DNA of 50,060 bases from an uncultured Lachnospiraceae bacterium (GTDB taxonomy: Bacteria; Bacillota; Clostridia; Lachnospirales; Lachnospiraceae): assembly GCA_902777355.1 (NCBI GenBank), contig CACYTU010000063.1:1-50060 (forward strand). Direction: 5' to 3'. Under the pieces are notes generated by a model. The model made no database searches. It was not told where the DNA came from and saw only the letters and a list, made by a program, of their open reading frames with translations. Numbering within the stretch: the first letter of the stretch is position 1; the number at the start of each line of letters is the position of its first letter. Made by a program: the position numbers and the translations under genes. This document shows positions 31,556 to 40,284 of this stretch, in pieces.

Positions 31556-31765
31556 ATCAGGTACCTCCTTCTCTTAAAAAAAACTCGCTGATTACGGCGT
31601 CCCGCTTTCCCGTCACCTGTGCTTCCGTGAGAAAGAAGCGCAAATTCAGTCAGGCAGGATCTTCGCTTTTTGCAAAAGCTGCAGTACCAGACAGCCCATG
31701 CACCGGCGGTTCCCGTCCGTTAATAAATCCGGACATGACCACAAAAGCCTCATCAAGCGGCATAC
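31556..31765 (-). ncRNA. Probable L21 leader
   Basis: The stretch between the predicted start point (about 31765) and rplU is about 210 bases without a gene. In Firmicutes the rplU transcript often carries an L21 leader RNA used for autoregulation. Its location fits, and stem-forming segments are present (for example around CGGAAGCACAGG...GGGACGCCG). I cannot confirm the consensus structure by eye. Confidence 0.45.
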
Positions 31766-31771
31766 TCAGTA

Positions 31772-31800
31772 AAAATAGCAGACAATATTCTGTTTGTCAA
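31772..31800 (-). promoter_or_regulatory. Promoter of the rplU operon
   Basis: Minus strand TTGACA (31795-31800), a 17-base spacer and TATTTT (31772-31777). The -35 starts just after the stop codon of the leucine-rich-repeat gene. Confidence 0.7.
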
Positions 31801-31807
31801 TCAGTTT

Positions 31808-33631
31808 TTAATCTTTTCCTAAGTTCAAAGGCTCGAACTTCATGCTGTGAGCCCACGCCCAGCTCTCCGCAAAGCTTCCCGCCGGCGCGCGGAGGGTCAA
31901 TTCGGGACAGCCGCGGAAGGCGCTTTCACCGATTGCTCCAAGGCCGGACGGCAGCCGCAGCTCCCGCAGACGCGCACAGCCGGCGAAGGCGCCTTCTCCG
32001 ACCAAAAGCACGCCATCGGGCAGCGTCAGCTCCGTCAGGTTCCTGCAGCCGTTGAAAGCCCGCCGCCCGATCGCCGTGAGGCCGGCAGGGAGATCGATCT
32101 TTCTCAGATTGCTGCAGTCACGGAAGGTCCCGTCGCCGATTGCAGTGATTCCCGCAGGGATTTTGATCTCAGTCAGGCTGTGGCAGCCGCGGAAGGCCCC
32201 GTCTCCGAGCGCGGTCAGACTATCGGGAAGTTCGATCTTCGAGAGACGGGAGCAGTCGCGGAAGACCTCAGCGCCGAGCCTTGTCAGACATGGCGGGCAC
32301 CAGAACGAGTTCAGCATGCGGCAGCGCCGGAAGGCACTGTCGCCAATCTCGCGCACGGTTTTCGCAATTGAGAAGTACCACATATAGATGCAGCCCTGAA
32401 AGGCCTCCGCGCCGATGCGCGTCATACCATCCGGCAGCGTAATCCCGCAGAGTTCGGTGTGACTCCTGCAGGCACCGGGCGGGAACTCCCTCAGCCACCC
32501 CGGCACCTTCACGCTGCGCGTATCAGGATATGAGCGGCCGGCCATGCGGAGAAAGCCATCCTCGTCGATGACTACCGTCCCGCTGCGCTCTGCTTCGGGA
32601 AGGACCGTCCTGTTCCCTTCGGGAAAAACGACGTAGAAATCGGTTTTCTCCGTGAGTGCCGGCTCTACGACAGCCCCGTGCCGCTCAAGCCAGTCCTCAA
32701 GATCTGACAGCGTCTCCTCCCGTGGCGTCCCGTCCAGCACGAAGCGGCGTCCGGCAATATCCGCGAGAGCCTCCATCAGGGCCAGGCGTCCGGCTTTCGC
32801 TTCGAGCACCGGGTCCCCGGCCTCCCGCCGCCCCTTCCGCGCAAGCACGAGCCGCTCCGTACCGAACGCGCCGGCATACGCACGCAGCAGGGATTTCTGT
32901 TCCTTGCTTCCTCTTTTTTCCGCCTCTATAAGCCAGGACTCGACCGCATCGGCAGGGATCAGCCCGCGCGTACAAAGCAGCTGCAGCAGTTCCGGGTGAC
33001 GGAAGGCTTCATCGGTCAGTTCCTCCACGTGCAGCCGCGCGTACTCCAGGTACGATCGTGTCCGCGGGGAGTTGAAGTCGGTGTTTTTCTCCCTTACGAA
33101 GCCAGTCAGTGCCGCGGTCCGGAAGCGCTCAGGTATTGTGTCCGGGCTGTCCTCCGTGTGCAGTATGCCTTTGTGCCCGATGAGTGCCTCCTTCATCGAC
33201 GGAATCCAGCGGTGGAGCCAGATTTCACAGGTGCAGCCGCTGAAAGCCGCCGGGCCGATTTCACGGAGACTCTCGGGCAGCCAGACCCGGAAACAGTACA
33301 CACAGCCGTCGAAGGCATGGGAGCCAATGCTCTCGAGACCCTCCGGAAGATCAAGGGTCAGGACATCCACACAGTTCCTCAGTGCGTCGCGGCCGAGCCT
33401 CTTCAGCCCGGACGGGAACCAGATGCGCCACAGCATATCGCAGTCCGCAAAAGCTCCATCGCCAATCGTTTCGACACTGTCCGGGATCTCCACCTCCACG
33501 AGCGTTCTGCAATTCCGGAAAGCCGCCTGACCGATCTCCCTCACACCATGAGGGATCGTCACGGATGAGCCGGAGCCGACATATTTTATCAATACATCGT
33601 TTTCTATGATGAAATCGCCCGTGTTTTTCAT
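31808..33631 (-). CDS. Cytoplasmic leucine-rich-repeat (LRR_5/BspA-type) protein with BRCT-like centre
   Basis: 607 aa with no signal peptide or TM helix. BspA-type LRR_5 repeats of about 23 residues (LPxGLxxIGxxAFxGCxxLxxLxLP) occur at about 20-140 and 375-585. The middle holds an alpha-helical region (about 185-290) and a segment at about 292-337 (GRRFVLDGTPREETLSDLED, LERHGAVVEPALTEKTDFYVV) whose GT, helix and T-D-x-x-V-V pattern resembles a BRCT domain. Most BspA-type proteins are surface proteins; this one looks intracellular. The gene is visibly richer in G+C than its neighbours and lies between hisIE and rplU, so horizontal acquisition is plausible. Function unknown; binding to protein or DNA would be a guess. 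Confidence 0.88.
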   Translation of the reverse strand: MKNTGDFIIENDVLIKYVGSGSSVTIPHGVREIGQAAFRNCRTLVEVEIPDSVETIGDGAFADCDMLWRIWFPSGLKRLGRDALRNCVDVLTLDLPEGLESIGSHAFDGCVYCFRVWLPESLREIGPAAFSGCTCEIWLHRWIPSMKEALIGHKGILHTEDSPDTIPERFRTAALTGFVREKNTDFNSPRTRSYLEYARLHVEELTDEAFRHPELLQLLCTRGLIPADAVESWLIEAEKRGSKEQKSLLRAYAGAFGTERLVLARKGRREAGDPVLEAKAGRLALMEALADIAGRRFVLDGTPREETLSDLEDWLERHGAVVEPALTEKTDFYVVFPEGNRTVLPEAERSGTVVIDEDGFLRMAGRSYPDTRSVKVPGWLREFPPGACRSHTELCGITLPDGMTRIGAEAFQGCIYMWYFSIAKTVREIGDSAFRRCRMLNSFWCPPCLTRLGAEVFRDCSRLSKIELPDSLTALGDGAFRGCHSLTEIKIPAGITAIGDGTFRDCSNLRKIDLPAGLTAIGRRAFNGCRNLTELTLPDGVLLVGEGAFAGCARLRELRLPSGLGAIGESAFRGCPELTLRAPAGSFAESWAWAHSMKFEPLNLGKD

Positions 33632-33833
33632 GATCTTTATCCTTCTGCATTATCCGGCAGGGCTGCGAGAAAGTTTGATGGAGATAGAGAAGACGGCTCT
33701 CCCGAATCATCCTTCCCATCTTCTCTCCCATCTGCTCTGCTATCGTCTTTCTGCCGCTCTCCGCGCACTTCACCGTAACGTCCCGTTCGTCCCCGGATCT
33801 CCGGAATAAAATATATCTTATCGACGATTATTG

Positions 33834-35186
33834 TTATTCTTTCTTTTGTCTACGGACCAGTTCTCTGGTGATATCGTCCCAGTCAACCCCTTTCTCTGCC
33901 ATAATGACTTCGAGGTGATAGAGATAATCGGCGATCTCGTAGATGATCTCATTTTCAGCGGGGTTTTTGGCTGCGATAATGATCTCGGTGTTCTCCTCGC
34001 CCAGCTTTTTGAGCATTTTGTCAAGGCCTTTGTCAAACAGGTAATTGGTATAAGAACCTTCCCTGGGGTTATCCCTGCGGTCAATAATGGTCTGATAGTC
34101 CTCGCGGAGAACGTCTCCGACCGGAGCGGTGCGTCCTGCTGTCATTTTGGGAGCGGTCACCTGGTTAAAGAAACAGGAGTGGCTTCCGGTGTGGCAGGCG
34201 GCGCCGACCTGTACGACGCGGGCAAGCAGTGTATCCATATCGCAGTCCCCATAGAGTGAGCGAACGTACTGGAAATGCCCGCTTGTCTCTCCTTTGATCC
34301 AGAGGGACTGTCTGCTTCGGGAATAATAAGTCATTTTTCCGGTAGAGACGGTCATATTGTAAGCCGTCTCGTTCATGTAAGCGACCATGAGTACTTCATT
34401 GGTGGCATCTTCCTGAACGACGACAGGCAGGAGTCCGTCCGGACCTTTTTTAAAGTCTTCCCAGGAGAAAGCCGCTTTCCCATGCTCTTCCATATCTATG
34501 CCGGATTCCTTAAAGGAATCCCGTATTTTCTGAACAGTGTCACTGCCTTCGGTGACGAGATGGTTGACTCCGTCCCCTGAGACTGCAGATACACTGTCAA
34601 TGGACAGCCTGGAAGAAAGCGCTTCCGGAGAGGGATCCTGCATCAGGGCAATCTCGGGAATGGACTCCATGGCAGAATCGGAATCGTATCCCGATGCGGT
34701 CTCTTTTACTGCTGCAGGATTTTCCGCATCCAAAAGTATCCTCATGGACAGCCATGGCGCCAGTTTCTTCCACTCCTTTTCCAGATTTTCGGTACTCTTA
34801 TAGCAGCCTGCGATTCTTTCACGCCCGAAGCGCTCGCAGACCTCGCGCGCCAGGACCCGGTTGCTCTCCTTGGAAAGATTGAGAGCAGCCATCTGGCAGC
34901 CCGCGTAGATCAGCTTTTTGACATCCTCCATGCGGCGCACATTACCGGCGGCGATCACGGGAACCGTACATTTTTCGCAGATGCCGCGGATAAAATCAAT
35001 TGCGGCGTCGTGCTCGGCATCGCCTTTGGAACGGTCAAATATGATCACACCGTCCGCGCCTGACTCAACATAGGACCTGATCAGCTCCGCAGGATCCTCG
35101 GAGACGATTTCATTATTATCAAATCCCTTTACAGCCTTTCCCTTAAGGAGCCATATGCAGGGATATATTCCTTTTTTGCTGCTCAT
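33834..35186 (-). CDS. hisIE: HisIE with N-terminal HisF-like domain
   Basis: 450 aa. The C-terminal half is bifunctional: phosphoribosyl-AMP cyclohydrolase (about 245-345: [28 protein letters not shown], zinc Cys in [11 protein letters not shown]) and phosphoribosyl-ATP pyrophosphatase (about 370-445: [14 protein letters not shown]). The first ~230 residues follow the HisA/HisF barrel ([37 protein letters not shown]). The catalytic Asp of HisF (CLDV) is replaced by Trp12, and the second Asp region reads GCYK, so this part is probably not catalytic. The fused form is common in Lachnospiraceae. Last gene of the his operon; GGGAGG precedes the start. Confidence 0.94.
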   Translation of the reverse strand: MSSKKGIYPCIWLLKGKAVKGFDNNEIVSEDPAELIRSYVESGADGVIIFDRSKGDAEHDAAIDFIRGICEKCTVPVIAAGNVRRMEDVKKLIYAGCQMAALNLSKESNRVLAREVCERFGRERIAGCYKSTENLEKEWKKLAPWLSMRILLDAENPAAVKETASGYDSDSAMESIPEIALMQDPSPEALSSRLSIDSVSAVSGDGVNHLVTEGSDTVQKIRDSFKESGIDMEEHGKAAFSWEDFKKGPDGLLPVVVQEDATNEVLMVAYMNETAYNMTVSTGKMTYYSRSRQSLWIKGETSGHFQYVRSLYGDCDMDTLLARVVQVGAACHTGSHSCFFNQVTAPKMTAGRTAPVGDVLREDYQTIIDRRDNPREGSYTNYLFDKGLDKMLKKLGEENTEIIIAAKNPAENEIIYEIADYLYHLEVIMAEKGVDWDDITRELVRRQKKE

Positions 35187-35198
35187 TCTCTGTTACCT

Positions 35199-35346
35199 CC
35201 CGGGCACTGGTCTTTTGTCTGCCCGTCATGTTCTTGATTTTCAGTCGGCTGCGGGAACGCCGTATGCTTGTCATGTGCTCTGTTTCATCCCGGGCACTGG
35301 TTCTCTGCTTCATACAGGGCACCGGTCTTTTGTCTGCCTGTCATAT
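35199..35346. repeat. Imperfect direct repeats before hisIE
   Basis: CCCGGGCACTGGTCTTTTGT then CTGCCCGTCAT at about 35197-35231 recurs as GGGCACCGGTCTTTTGTCTG then CCTGTCAT at about 35318-35346, with a partial copy CCCGGGCACTGGTT at about 35287-35302. Confidence 0.6.
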
Positions 35347-35450
35347 TAAATGATGTAAAGGTCAAAAGCCAGGAAAAGGCTCTGAGTCTCGTCAATATGC
35401 ACATACAACCGCAGGACCATTGCGAGCGGCCGGTACTTGGGCGCTGGATT
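35341..35450 (-). repeat. Half copy of the obgE-upstream hairpin element
   Basis: ATTAAATGATGTAAAGGTCAA, CTCGTCAATATGCACATACA and GCGAGCGGCCGGTACTTGG align in order with the reverse complement of the right half of 30118-30338. The other half of the palindrome is missing, so it cannot form the full hairpin. Confidence 0.7.
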
Positions 35451-35497
35451 AAATACGGAATTGAATCATTGAATTAACCCCGCAGGCGATTCTTAAA

Positions 35498-36103
35498 TTA
35501 CAGGCATCCTTTAGTGCTGAGGACATCCTCGATTCGGGGATCTTTCTGAGTCGCCATGTCCAGCGCTTTTCCGAATGCCTTGAACATGCCTTCTATGATA
35601 TGATGGTCATTTTCGCCGGAGAGTATCCTGAAATGAAGGTTCATGGCTGCGGCATAGGAAATGGAGTAGAAAAACTCCCTGACCAGCTGAGTATCGAATT
35701 CTCCCACCGCAGGTGCAGTAAATCCTTTTTTCTCCCCCTCGAAGTCCATGCGGAAATAAGGTCTTCCGGAAAGATCGATCGCACAAAGGACAAGGGCTTC
35801 GTCCATGGGAAGAACGAAATAACCGAAGCGGCGGATCCCGGATTTATCTCCCACAGCCTGTTTGATGGCCTCTCCCAGGACAATGCCGGTGTCTTCCACC
35901 AGATGATGGCCGTCCACCTCCAGATCGCCCGCTGCCTGAATCTCGAGATCAAAGAGTCCGTGGCGGGAAAATGCGTTCAGCATATGATCAAAAAAGCCGA
36001 TTCCTGTTCCGTCTCCCAAATCCGCTTTACCTTTTCCGTCAATCTCCAGACTGACGCAGATCTGCGTCTCACCGGTATTCCGTCTGATAATGGCATTTCT
36101 CAT
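35498..36103 (-). CDS. hisB: Imidazoleglycerol-phosphate dehydratase
   Basis: 201 aa, monofunctional. IGPD metal-binding histidine motifs are present: GFFDHML, DGHHLVEDTGIVLGEA and the late NDHHIIEGMFKAFGKAL. GAGGAG precedes the start. It catalyses the dehydration step of histidine synthesis. It lies between hisD and hisIE; the genes hisH, hisA and hisF that often follow hisB are not here. Confidence 0.97.
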   Translation of the reverse strand: MRNAIIRRNTGETQICVSLEIDGKGKADLGDGTGIGFFDHMLNAFSRHGLFDLEIQAAGDLEVDGHHLVEDTGIVLGEAIKQAVGDKSGIRRFGYFVLPMDEALVLCAIDLSGRPYFRMDFEGEKKGFTAPAVGEFDTQLVREFFYSISYAAAMNLHFRILSGENDHHIIEGMFKAFGKALDMATQKDPRIEDVLSTKGCL

Positions 36104-36257
36104 TGATTATCTCCTCAAAAAACAAGAATCTCTCCAGGATTCCCGGGGCTGTCCTCTCTTTTACGGACCCATACATGGCTTTTTCTGCTCCGGGTGCGGG
36201 TTACGTGAACTGAGTCCTGAGCCTGCAATCGGCTCTGGGCAGGGTCATACTCAATTA

Positions 36258-37559
36258 TCAATCCTCAAATCTCACACGGATCGAATTGGCGTGAGCCTGC
36301 AGCCCCTCATTTTCAGCAAACAATTCTATATCCTTGTGCACCTGATAAAGAGCATCTCTGGAATAAGAAATAATACTGCTCTTTTTTACGAATGCATCTA
36401 CTCCCAGCGGAGAGAAAAATCTGGCTGTACCATTGGTGGGAAGAATGTGGTTGGGACCCGCAAAATAGTCGCCGAGAGGTTCGGAGGAATAGCTTCCGAG
36501 GAAAATGGCGCCGGCGTTTTTGATCTTGGTCATGACTTCAAAAGGATTCGCTGTCATGATCTCCAGATGTTCTGACGCGATCGTATTGGCCGCATCCACA
36601 AGGTCATCTATGGTATCACCTACGAAAATATAGCCATAGTTGTCAATGGACTGACATATAATTTCTTTGCGGGGAAGATCTTTTATGAATAAGTCAATTT
36701 CCCGGGCGACAGCAAGCGCAAGATCAGGATCATCTGTCAAAAGAATAGCGCTGGCCATGGGGTCGTGCTCTGCCTGGGATAAGAGATCTGCAGCCACATA
36801 TCTGGGGTTGGCAGTGCTGTCCGCGATCACGAGGATCTCACTGGGTCCTGCCACAGAATCGATACCCGTCACCCCGAAGCAGGCCTTCTTGGCCAGGGCG
36901 ACAAAAATGTTTCCGGGCCCTGTGATCTTGTCGACGCGGGGGATCGTTTCAGTTCCATAGGCCATCGCTGCGATCGCCTGGGCGCCGCCCATTTTGTACA
37001 TCTCATCCGCGCCTGCAATATCCGCCGCTACGATGGTACCTGCTGCAGCTTTTCCCGACGAATTCGGCGGCGTCGCTATAATGATGCGCTCAACACCGGC
37101 CACTTTGGCAGGAATCACATTCATGAGGACACTGGAAGGGTACACGGCCCTTCCTCCGGGCACGTAACAGCCGGACACTTCGATGGGGGTGATCTTCTGT
37201 CCCAGAATGATACCGTCCTCCCCGGTCGTGATCCAGCTCTGTGTGACCTGTTTCTCGTGATAGGCACGGATATTGGCGGCCGATTTCCTGATAACATCTA
37301 CAAATTCGGGATCGAGTTCCTTATAAGCGGCTTCTATTTCTTCCGGCGTGATGCGGATCGTGTCATTGGACAGAACACAGCCGTCAAATTTTTTTTCGTA
37401 ATCAAAGACTGCCAGGTCGCCGCGCGCCCGTACATCGTCAATGATCTCCCGCACAGTCTGTTCATATTCGGAATATCCCGACGGGCTGCGTCCGAGCAGA
37501 GCTTCGAGAGCTTCTCTGCGGGAGTCCTTCGTCAATCTCATTATTCTCATACGTGCCAT
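36258..37559 (-). CDS. hisD: Histidinol dehydrogenase
   Basis: 433 aa. NAD-dependent zinc enzyme for the last two oxidations to histidine. Hallmarks are [55 protein letters not shown], the SQAEHDP zinc site and the GPNHILPT block. The ATG at 37559 has GGAGG five bases upstream. It lies 22 bases after hisG. Confidence 0.97.
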   Translation of the reverse strand: MARMRIMRLTKDSRREALEALLGRSPSGYSEYEQTVREIIDDVRARGDLAVFDYEKKFDGCVLSNDTIRITPEEIEAAYKELDPEFVDVIRKSAANIRAYHEKQVTQSWITTGEDGIILGQKITPIEVSGCYVPGGRAVYPSSVLMNVIPAKVAGVERIIIATPPNSSGKAAAGTIVAADIAGADEMYKMGGAQAIAAMAYGTETIPRVDKITGPGNIFVALAKKACFGVTGIDSVAGPSEILVIADSTANPRYVAADLLSQAEHDPMASAILLTDDPDLALAVAREIDLFIKDLPRKEIICQSIDNYGYIFVGDTIDDLVDAANTIASEHLEIMTANPFEVMTKIKNAGAIFLGSYSSEPLGDYFAGPNHILPTNGTARFFSPLGVDAFVKKSSIISYSRDALYQVHKDIELFAENEGLQAHANSIRVRFED

Positions 37560-37581
37560 ATCTACCTCCCCGCTGGTCCTG

Positions 37582-38229
37582 TTATTCTCCGGTCTGCAGG
37601 CAGTCCCGGACTCTGTCGATCATTTCACGGATTCTCTCGGTCTTCATCTGCATGGAGACCGGATTTACGATCATCCTGGCGGAGATCGGAAGCACCTCTT
37701 CAAGCACCTTCAGCCGGTTGGCCTTGAGTGTGGATCCGGTCTCGACAATATCGACGATCACATCCGACAGTTCGACGATGGGTCCCAGCTCTACTGATCC
37801 GTTGAGCTTAATGATATCCACCGTCTGTCTCTTCCTGTTGTAAAAATAATCTTTGGCTATATTGGGATATTTGGAAGCCACGCGGATCATCGCGTGATGT
37901 TTGAGAAGTTCTTCTGCCTCGGGCGGTCCCGCAACACACATGCGGCATTTTCCAAAGCCCAGATCCAGGACTTCGTGACATCTGCGCTGCTCCTCCAGAA
38001 TGATATCCGAACCGACGACGCCTATATCCGCTGCCCCGTACTCAACATAAGTCGGTACATCCGGCCCCTTGGAGAGGAAAAAACGGAGCTTTTGTTCTTC
38101 ATTGGTGAAGATCAGCTTGCGGGATTTTTTATCTTTGAGTTCTTCACAGAAATATCCGGCCCTCTCAAACAGTTCCATGGTCTGTCCGGCCAGCCGCCCC
38201 TTTGTCAGGGCTATTGTCAGGTATTGCAT
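37582..38229 (-). CDS. hisG: ATP phosphoribosyltransferase catalytic subunit (short form)
   Basis: 215 aa, the short HisG that lacks the C-terminal regulatory domain and works as a hetero-octamer with HisZ, encoded just upstream. Motifs: LTIALTKGRL at the N-terminus, YGAADIGVVGSDI, and the PRPP-binding DIVETGSTLKANRL. It catalyses the first, feedback-controlled step of histidine synthesis. Confidence 0.97.
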   Translation of the reverse strand: MQYLTIALTKGRLAGQTMELFERAGYFCEELKDKKSRKLIFTNEEQKLRFFLSKGPDVPTYVEYGAADIGVVGSDIILEEQRRCHEVLDLGFGKCRMCVAGPPEAEELLKHHAMIRVASKYPNIAKDYFYNRKRQTVDIIKLNGSVELGPIVELSDVIVDIVETGSTLKANRLKVLEEVLPISARMIVNPVSMQMKTERIREMIDRVRDCLQTGE

Positions 38230-38290
38230 TTTTTATCCTCACTTGATAGTGTTCCGATCAATAAATAGTCCTGCATAAATTTTCCTGCAT

Positions 38291-39415
38291 TCACCGGGTC
38301 ATTATTACAGTGTTTCCGGCGTTTCGCAGTTCCATGGCTCTGGAGATCTTTTCGCAGGCGTCTTTTTCCCCGATTTCGACATATATCCTGTCCTTATTTG
38401 TGATGACAGGGATATTCTGTCTCCTGAGAGCCTCCATCAGCATATCGATCTGGATCATCACACCGATCGCTGCAGCCTTTTTTCCGTAATGGGAAAGAAG
38501 TCCGTCGTACCTGCCTCCGGAGGCAATCGCATCGCCGGCTCCATAGGTATAACCCTTGAAAACGATTCCTGTATAATAGTGGTATTTGCTCAAAAGAGAC
38601 AGGTCATAACTGATATATTTGGAAAAGCCGTAGGCTTCCATGATCCCGCAAAGCTCCATCAGGCGCTCGATCGCAGCCCTGGCCTGAGGATGCATCTCAA
38701 CAGTAAGAAAACGGGACAGCTCCTCTCTGGTGGTCACAAAGCGGGTCGCCTTGAGGAAGAGATTCCTTGTCTCACGGTCAAAGCCTTTACCCCGCAGCAG
38801 TTCCTCAGCCGCATAATAGTTTTTGCCGGAAAGAGCGTCCCTCAGAAGCATTTCTGTCTCTGCATCAAGTCCTGCAGCCTGGCAGATCCCTTTGAAATAT
38901 TCCACATTGCCGACACTGATCTGGAACTGGGTCAGCCCGGCCTGAAGCAGAGAATCGATCAGCAGGGCCAGAATCTCACCGTCCGCGAAGACAGAATCCT
39001 CGTTGATCAGCTCAGCCCCCATCTGTGTGGTCTCGCAGAGCTTGCCCTGCAGGCTGGAGGCATTCCCGAACACGCTGCCTGAATAATTGAAGCGTATGGG
39101 AGCCTGGTCGTCCGCAAAATATTTGGCAGCGCACCTTGCGACAGAGGGAGTAAAATCAGGCCTCAGGACAAGGAGATTTCCCTCGTTATCCAAAAGCTTA
39201 TACAGTTCCCTTACAGGAGTTGTCCCCACTTCGCTCGAAAAAACATCATAGAATTCGAGCGTGGGAGTCTGAATGTCCTCGTAGCCGTACAGATGGATTC
39301 TGTTTTTGATCCGGTCGATAACACTCTGCTTCCTCGCCATCTCTTCGCCGTATGTGTCCCGCATTCCGTCGGGAGTGTGGAGTAGATCATTATTGATGGG
39401 CAGCATTCTGTTCAA
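38291..39415 (-). CDS. hisZ: ATP phosphoribosyltransferase regulatory subunit
   Basis: 374 aa, a HisRS-like protein without tRNA ligase function that regulates short HisG. It shows the class II fold (TPDGMRDTYGEE, FYDVFSSEVG, LLVLRPDFTPSVARCAA) and the GDAIASGGRYDGLLSHYG motif. First gene of the his operon, preceded by a promoter-like sequence (39511-39538). I found no T-box in the leader. Confidence 0.94.
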   Translation of the reverse strand: MNRMLPINNDLLHTPDGMRDTYGEEMARKQSVIDRIKNRIHLYGYEDIQTPTLEFYDVFSSEVGTTPVRELYKLLDNEGNLLVLRPDFTPSVARCAAKYFADDQAPIRFNYSGSVFGNASSLQGKLCETTQMGAELINEDSVFADGEILALLIDSLLQAGLTQFQISVGNVEYFKGICQAAGLDAETEMLLRDALSGKNYYAAEELLRGKGFDRETRNLFLKATRFVTTREELSRFLTVEMHPQARAAIERLMELCGIMEAYGFSKYISYDLSLLSKYHYYTGIVFKGYTYGAGDAIASGGRYDGLLSHYGKKAAAIGVMIQIDMLMEALRRQNIPVITNKDRIYVEIGEKDACEKISRAMELRNAGNTVIMTR

Positions 39416-39510
39416 AATCCTCTTTTTCTTTTAAGTTTTTTTCTTTACTGTCTTTTCCTTTTTTACAGGCTTTATCCTGATTTTCCACAAAGTGTGTTGC
39501 CACTTTTACT

Positions 39511-39538
39511 TTATCATAGTAACGTGCTACTTTGTCAA
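39511..39538 (-). promoter_or_regulatory. Promoter of the his operon
   Basis: Minus strand TTGACA (39533-39538), a 16-base spacer and TGATAA (39511-39516). The spacer contains GTAGCACGTTAC, a weak palindrome that could be an operator. It lies about 95 bases before hisZ. Confidence 0.5.
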
Positions 39539-39585
39539 CGTATCAGGAAACGTAATTATATCTATAGAGGGCACAATTGTCAATC

Positions 39586-39666
39586 ATGCCTGATTAATCT
39601 GAATATTACCGTATGCATGAGTGATCTGAGTATTGTCGTATGCCTGAGTGATTTGAATATTTTCGG
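39586..39666. repeat. 27-bp tandem repeat, three copies
   Basis: Three 27-bp units of the form ATGCCTGAGTGATCTGAATA then TTGTCGT begin at 39586, 39613 and 39640. They fill the gap between the RecU-like gene stop and the his promoter. Confidence 0.8.
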
Positions 39667-39675
39667 GACCTAACA

Positions 39676-40209
39676 TCATCCGCGCTCCAGCAGGTCCTTG
39701 TTCAGCATGTCCAGGTAGGGGACTATGATCCCCTGTTCGGTGGGAAGGATATAAGTCTGATCAAGTTCATCGAAGCGGAAACTCTTTCGGCCGCCCCTTT
39801 GCGCCCGGTCCCAGAAAGGAAGAAAGAGACGGAAGGGAAGGTAGTAGAAAATATCTTCTTTTGTATAATAAATGAGGAAAAAAGCAACTCCGTCCTGTGC
39901 CTCGAATTCCTTCATGAACTCTACCTGGTGAGGATGGATGTTCTGCAGAGAGAATGTCGTTCCGGCGCACTCTTTGGCATCAAAACAGACCGGGATACCC
40001 TGCACGGCACCTATGTAATCCACAGTGCTCTTCTGGTTGAAATAAGCCAGCGTGATGTGCCTGGATTCACGGTCGATCTGCATGGGGGTGATCGGGGTCG
40101 GAATCTTCTGGATCAGGGCAAGACCGGTCTCCCTGTATTTTTCATTTGTGCGGTTGATCAGGTCCTCCAGAAGAGATCCTCTCAGCCCTCTGCTCTTCCA
40201 CGTAGCCAT
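39676..40209 (-). CDS. recU: RecU-type Holliday junction resolvase
   Basis: 177 aa. The RecU family is recognised by RGSLLEDLINRTNEKY, IQKIPTPITP, the catalytic STVDYIGAVQG ... FDAKE blocks and LQNIHPHQVEFM. RecU cleaves four-way junctions in recombination and complements the AddAB pathway. It is a little shorter than Bacillus RecU (about 200 aa), with a reduced N-terminus. Upstream is the pseudouridine synthase gene, 75 bases away. Confidence 0.88.
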   Translation of the reverse strand: MATWKSRGLRGSLLEDLINRTNEKYRETGLALIQKIPTPITPMQIDRESRHITLAYFNQKSTVDYIGAVQGIPVCFDAKECAGTTFSLQNIHPHQVEFMKEFEAQDGVAFFLIYYTKEDIFYYLPFRLFLPFWDRAQRGGRKSFRFDELDQTYILPTEQGIIVPYLDMLNKDLLERG

Positions 40210-40284
40210 TTCTCTTTTATTTCCTTATTGTTTGGGAATCTTTTCAGAATATTGGAAGCGGTCTGATAAGCAGCCCTGTTTTCT

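Larger units (their letters stand above)
35187..35497. other. Spacer between hisB and hisIE with repeats
   Basis: No gene. It holds two to three imperfect copies of GGGCACTGGTCTTTTGTCTG...GTCAT (about 35199-35346) and a half copy of the large hairpin element (35341-35450). Confidence 0.6.

Noticed and set aside
39416-39585. T-box riboswitch for the his operon
   Set aside because: The conserved T-box core and its terminator/antiterminator could not be found in the leader; only a promoter and short repeats are visible.
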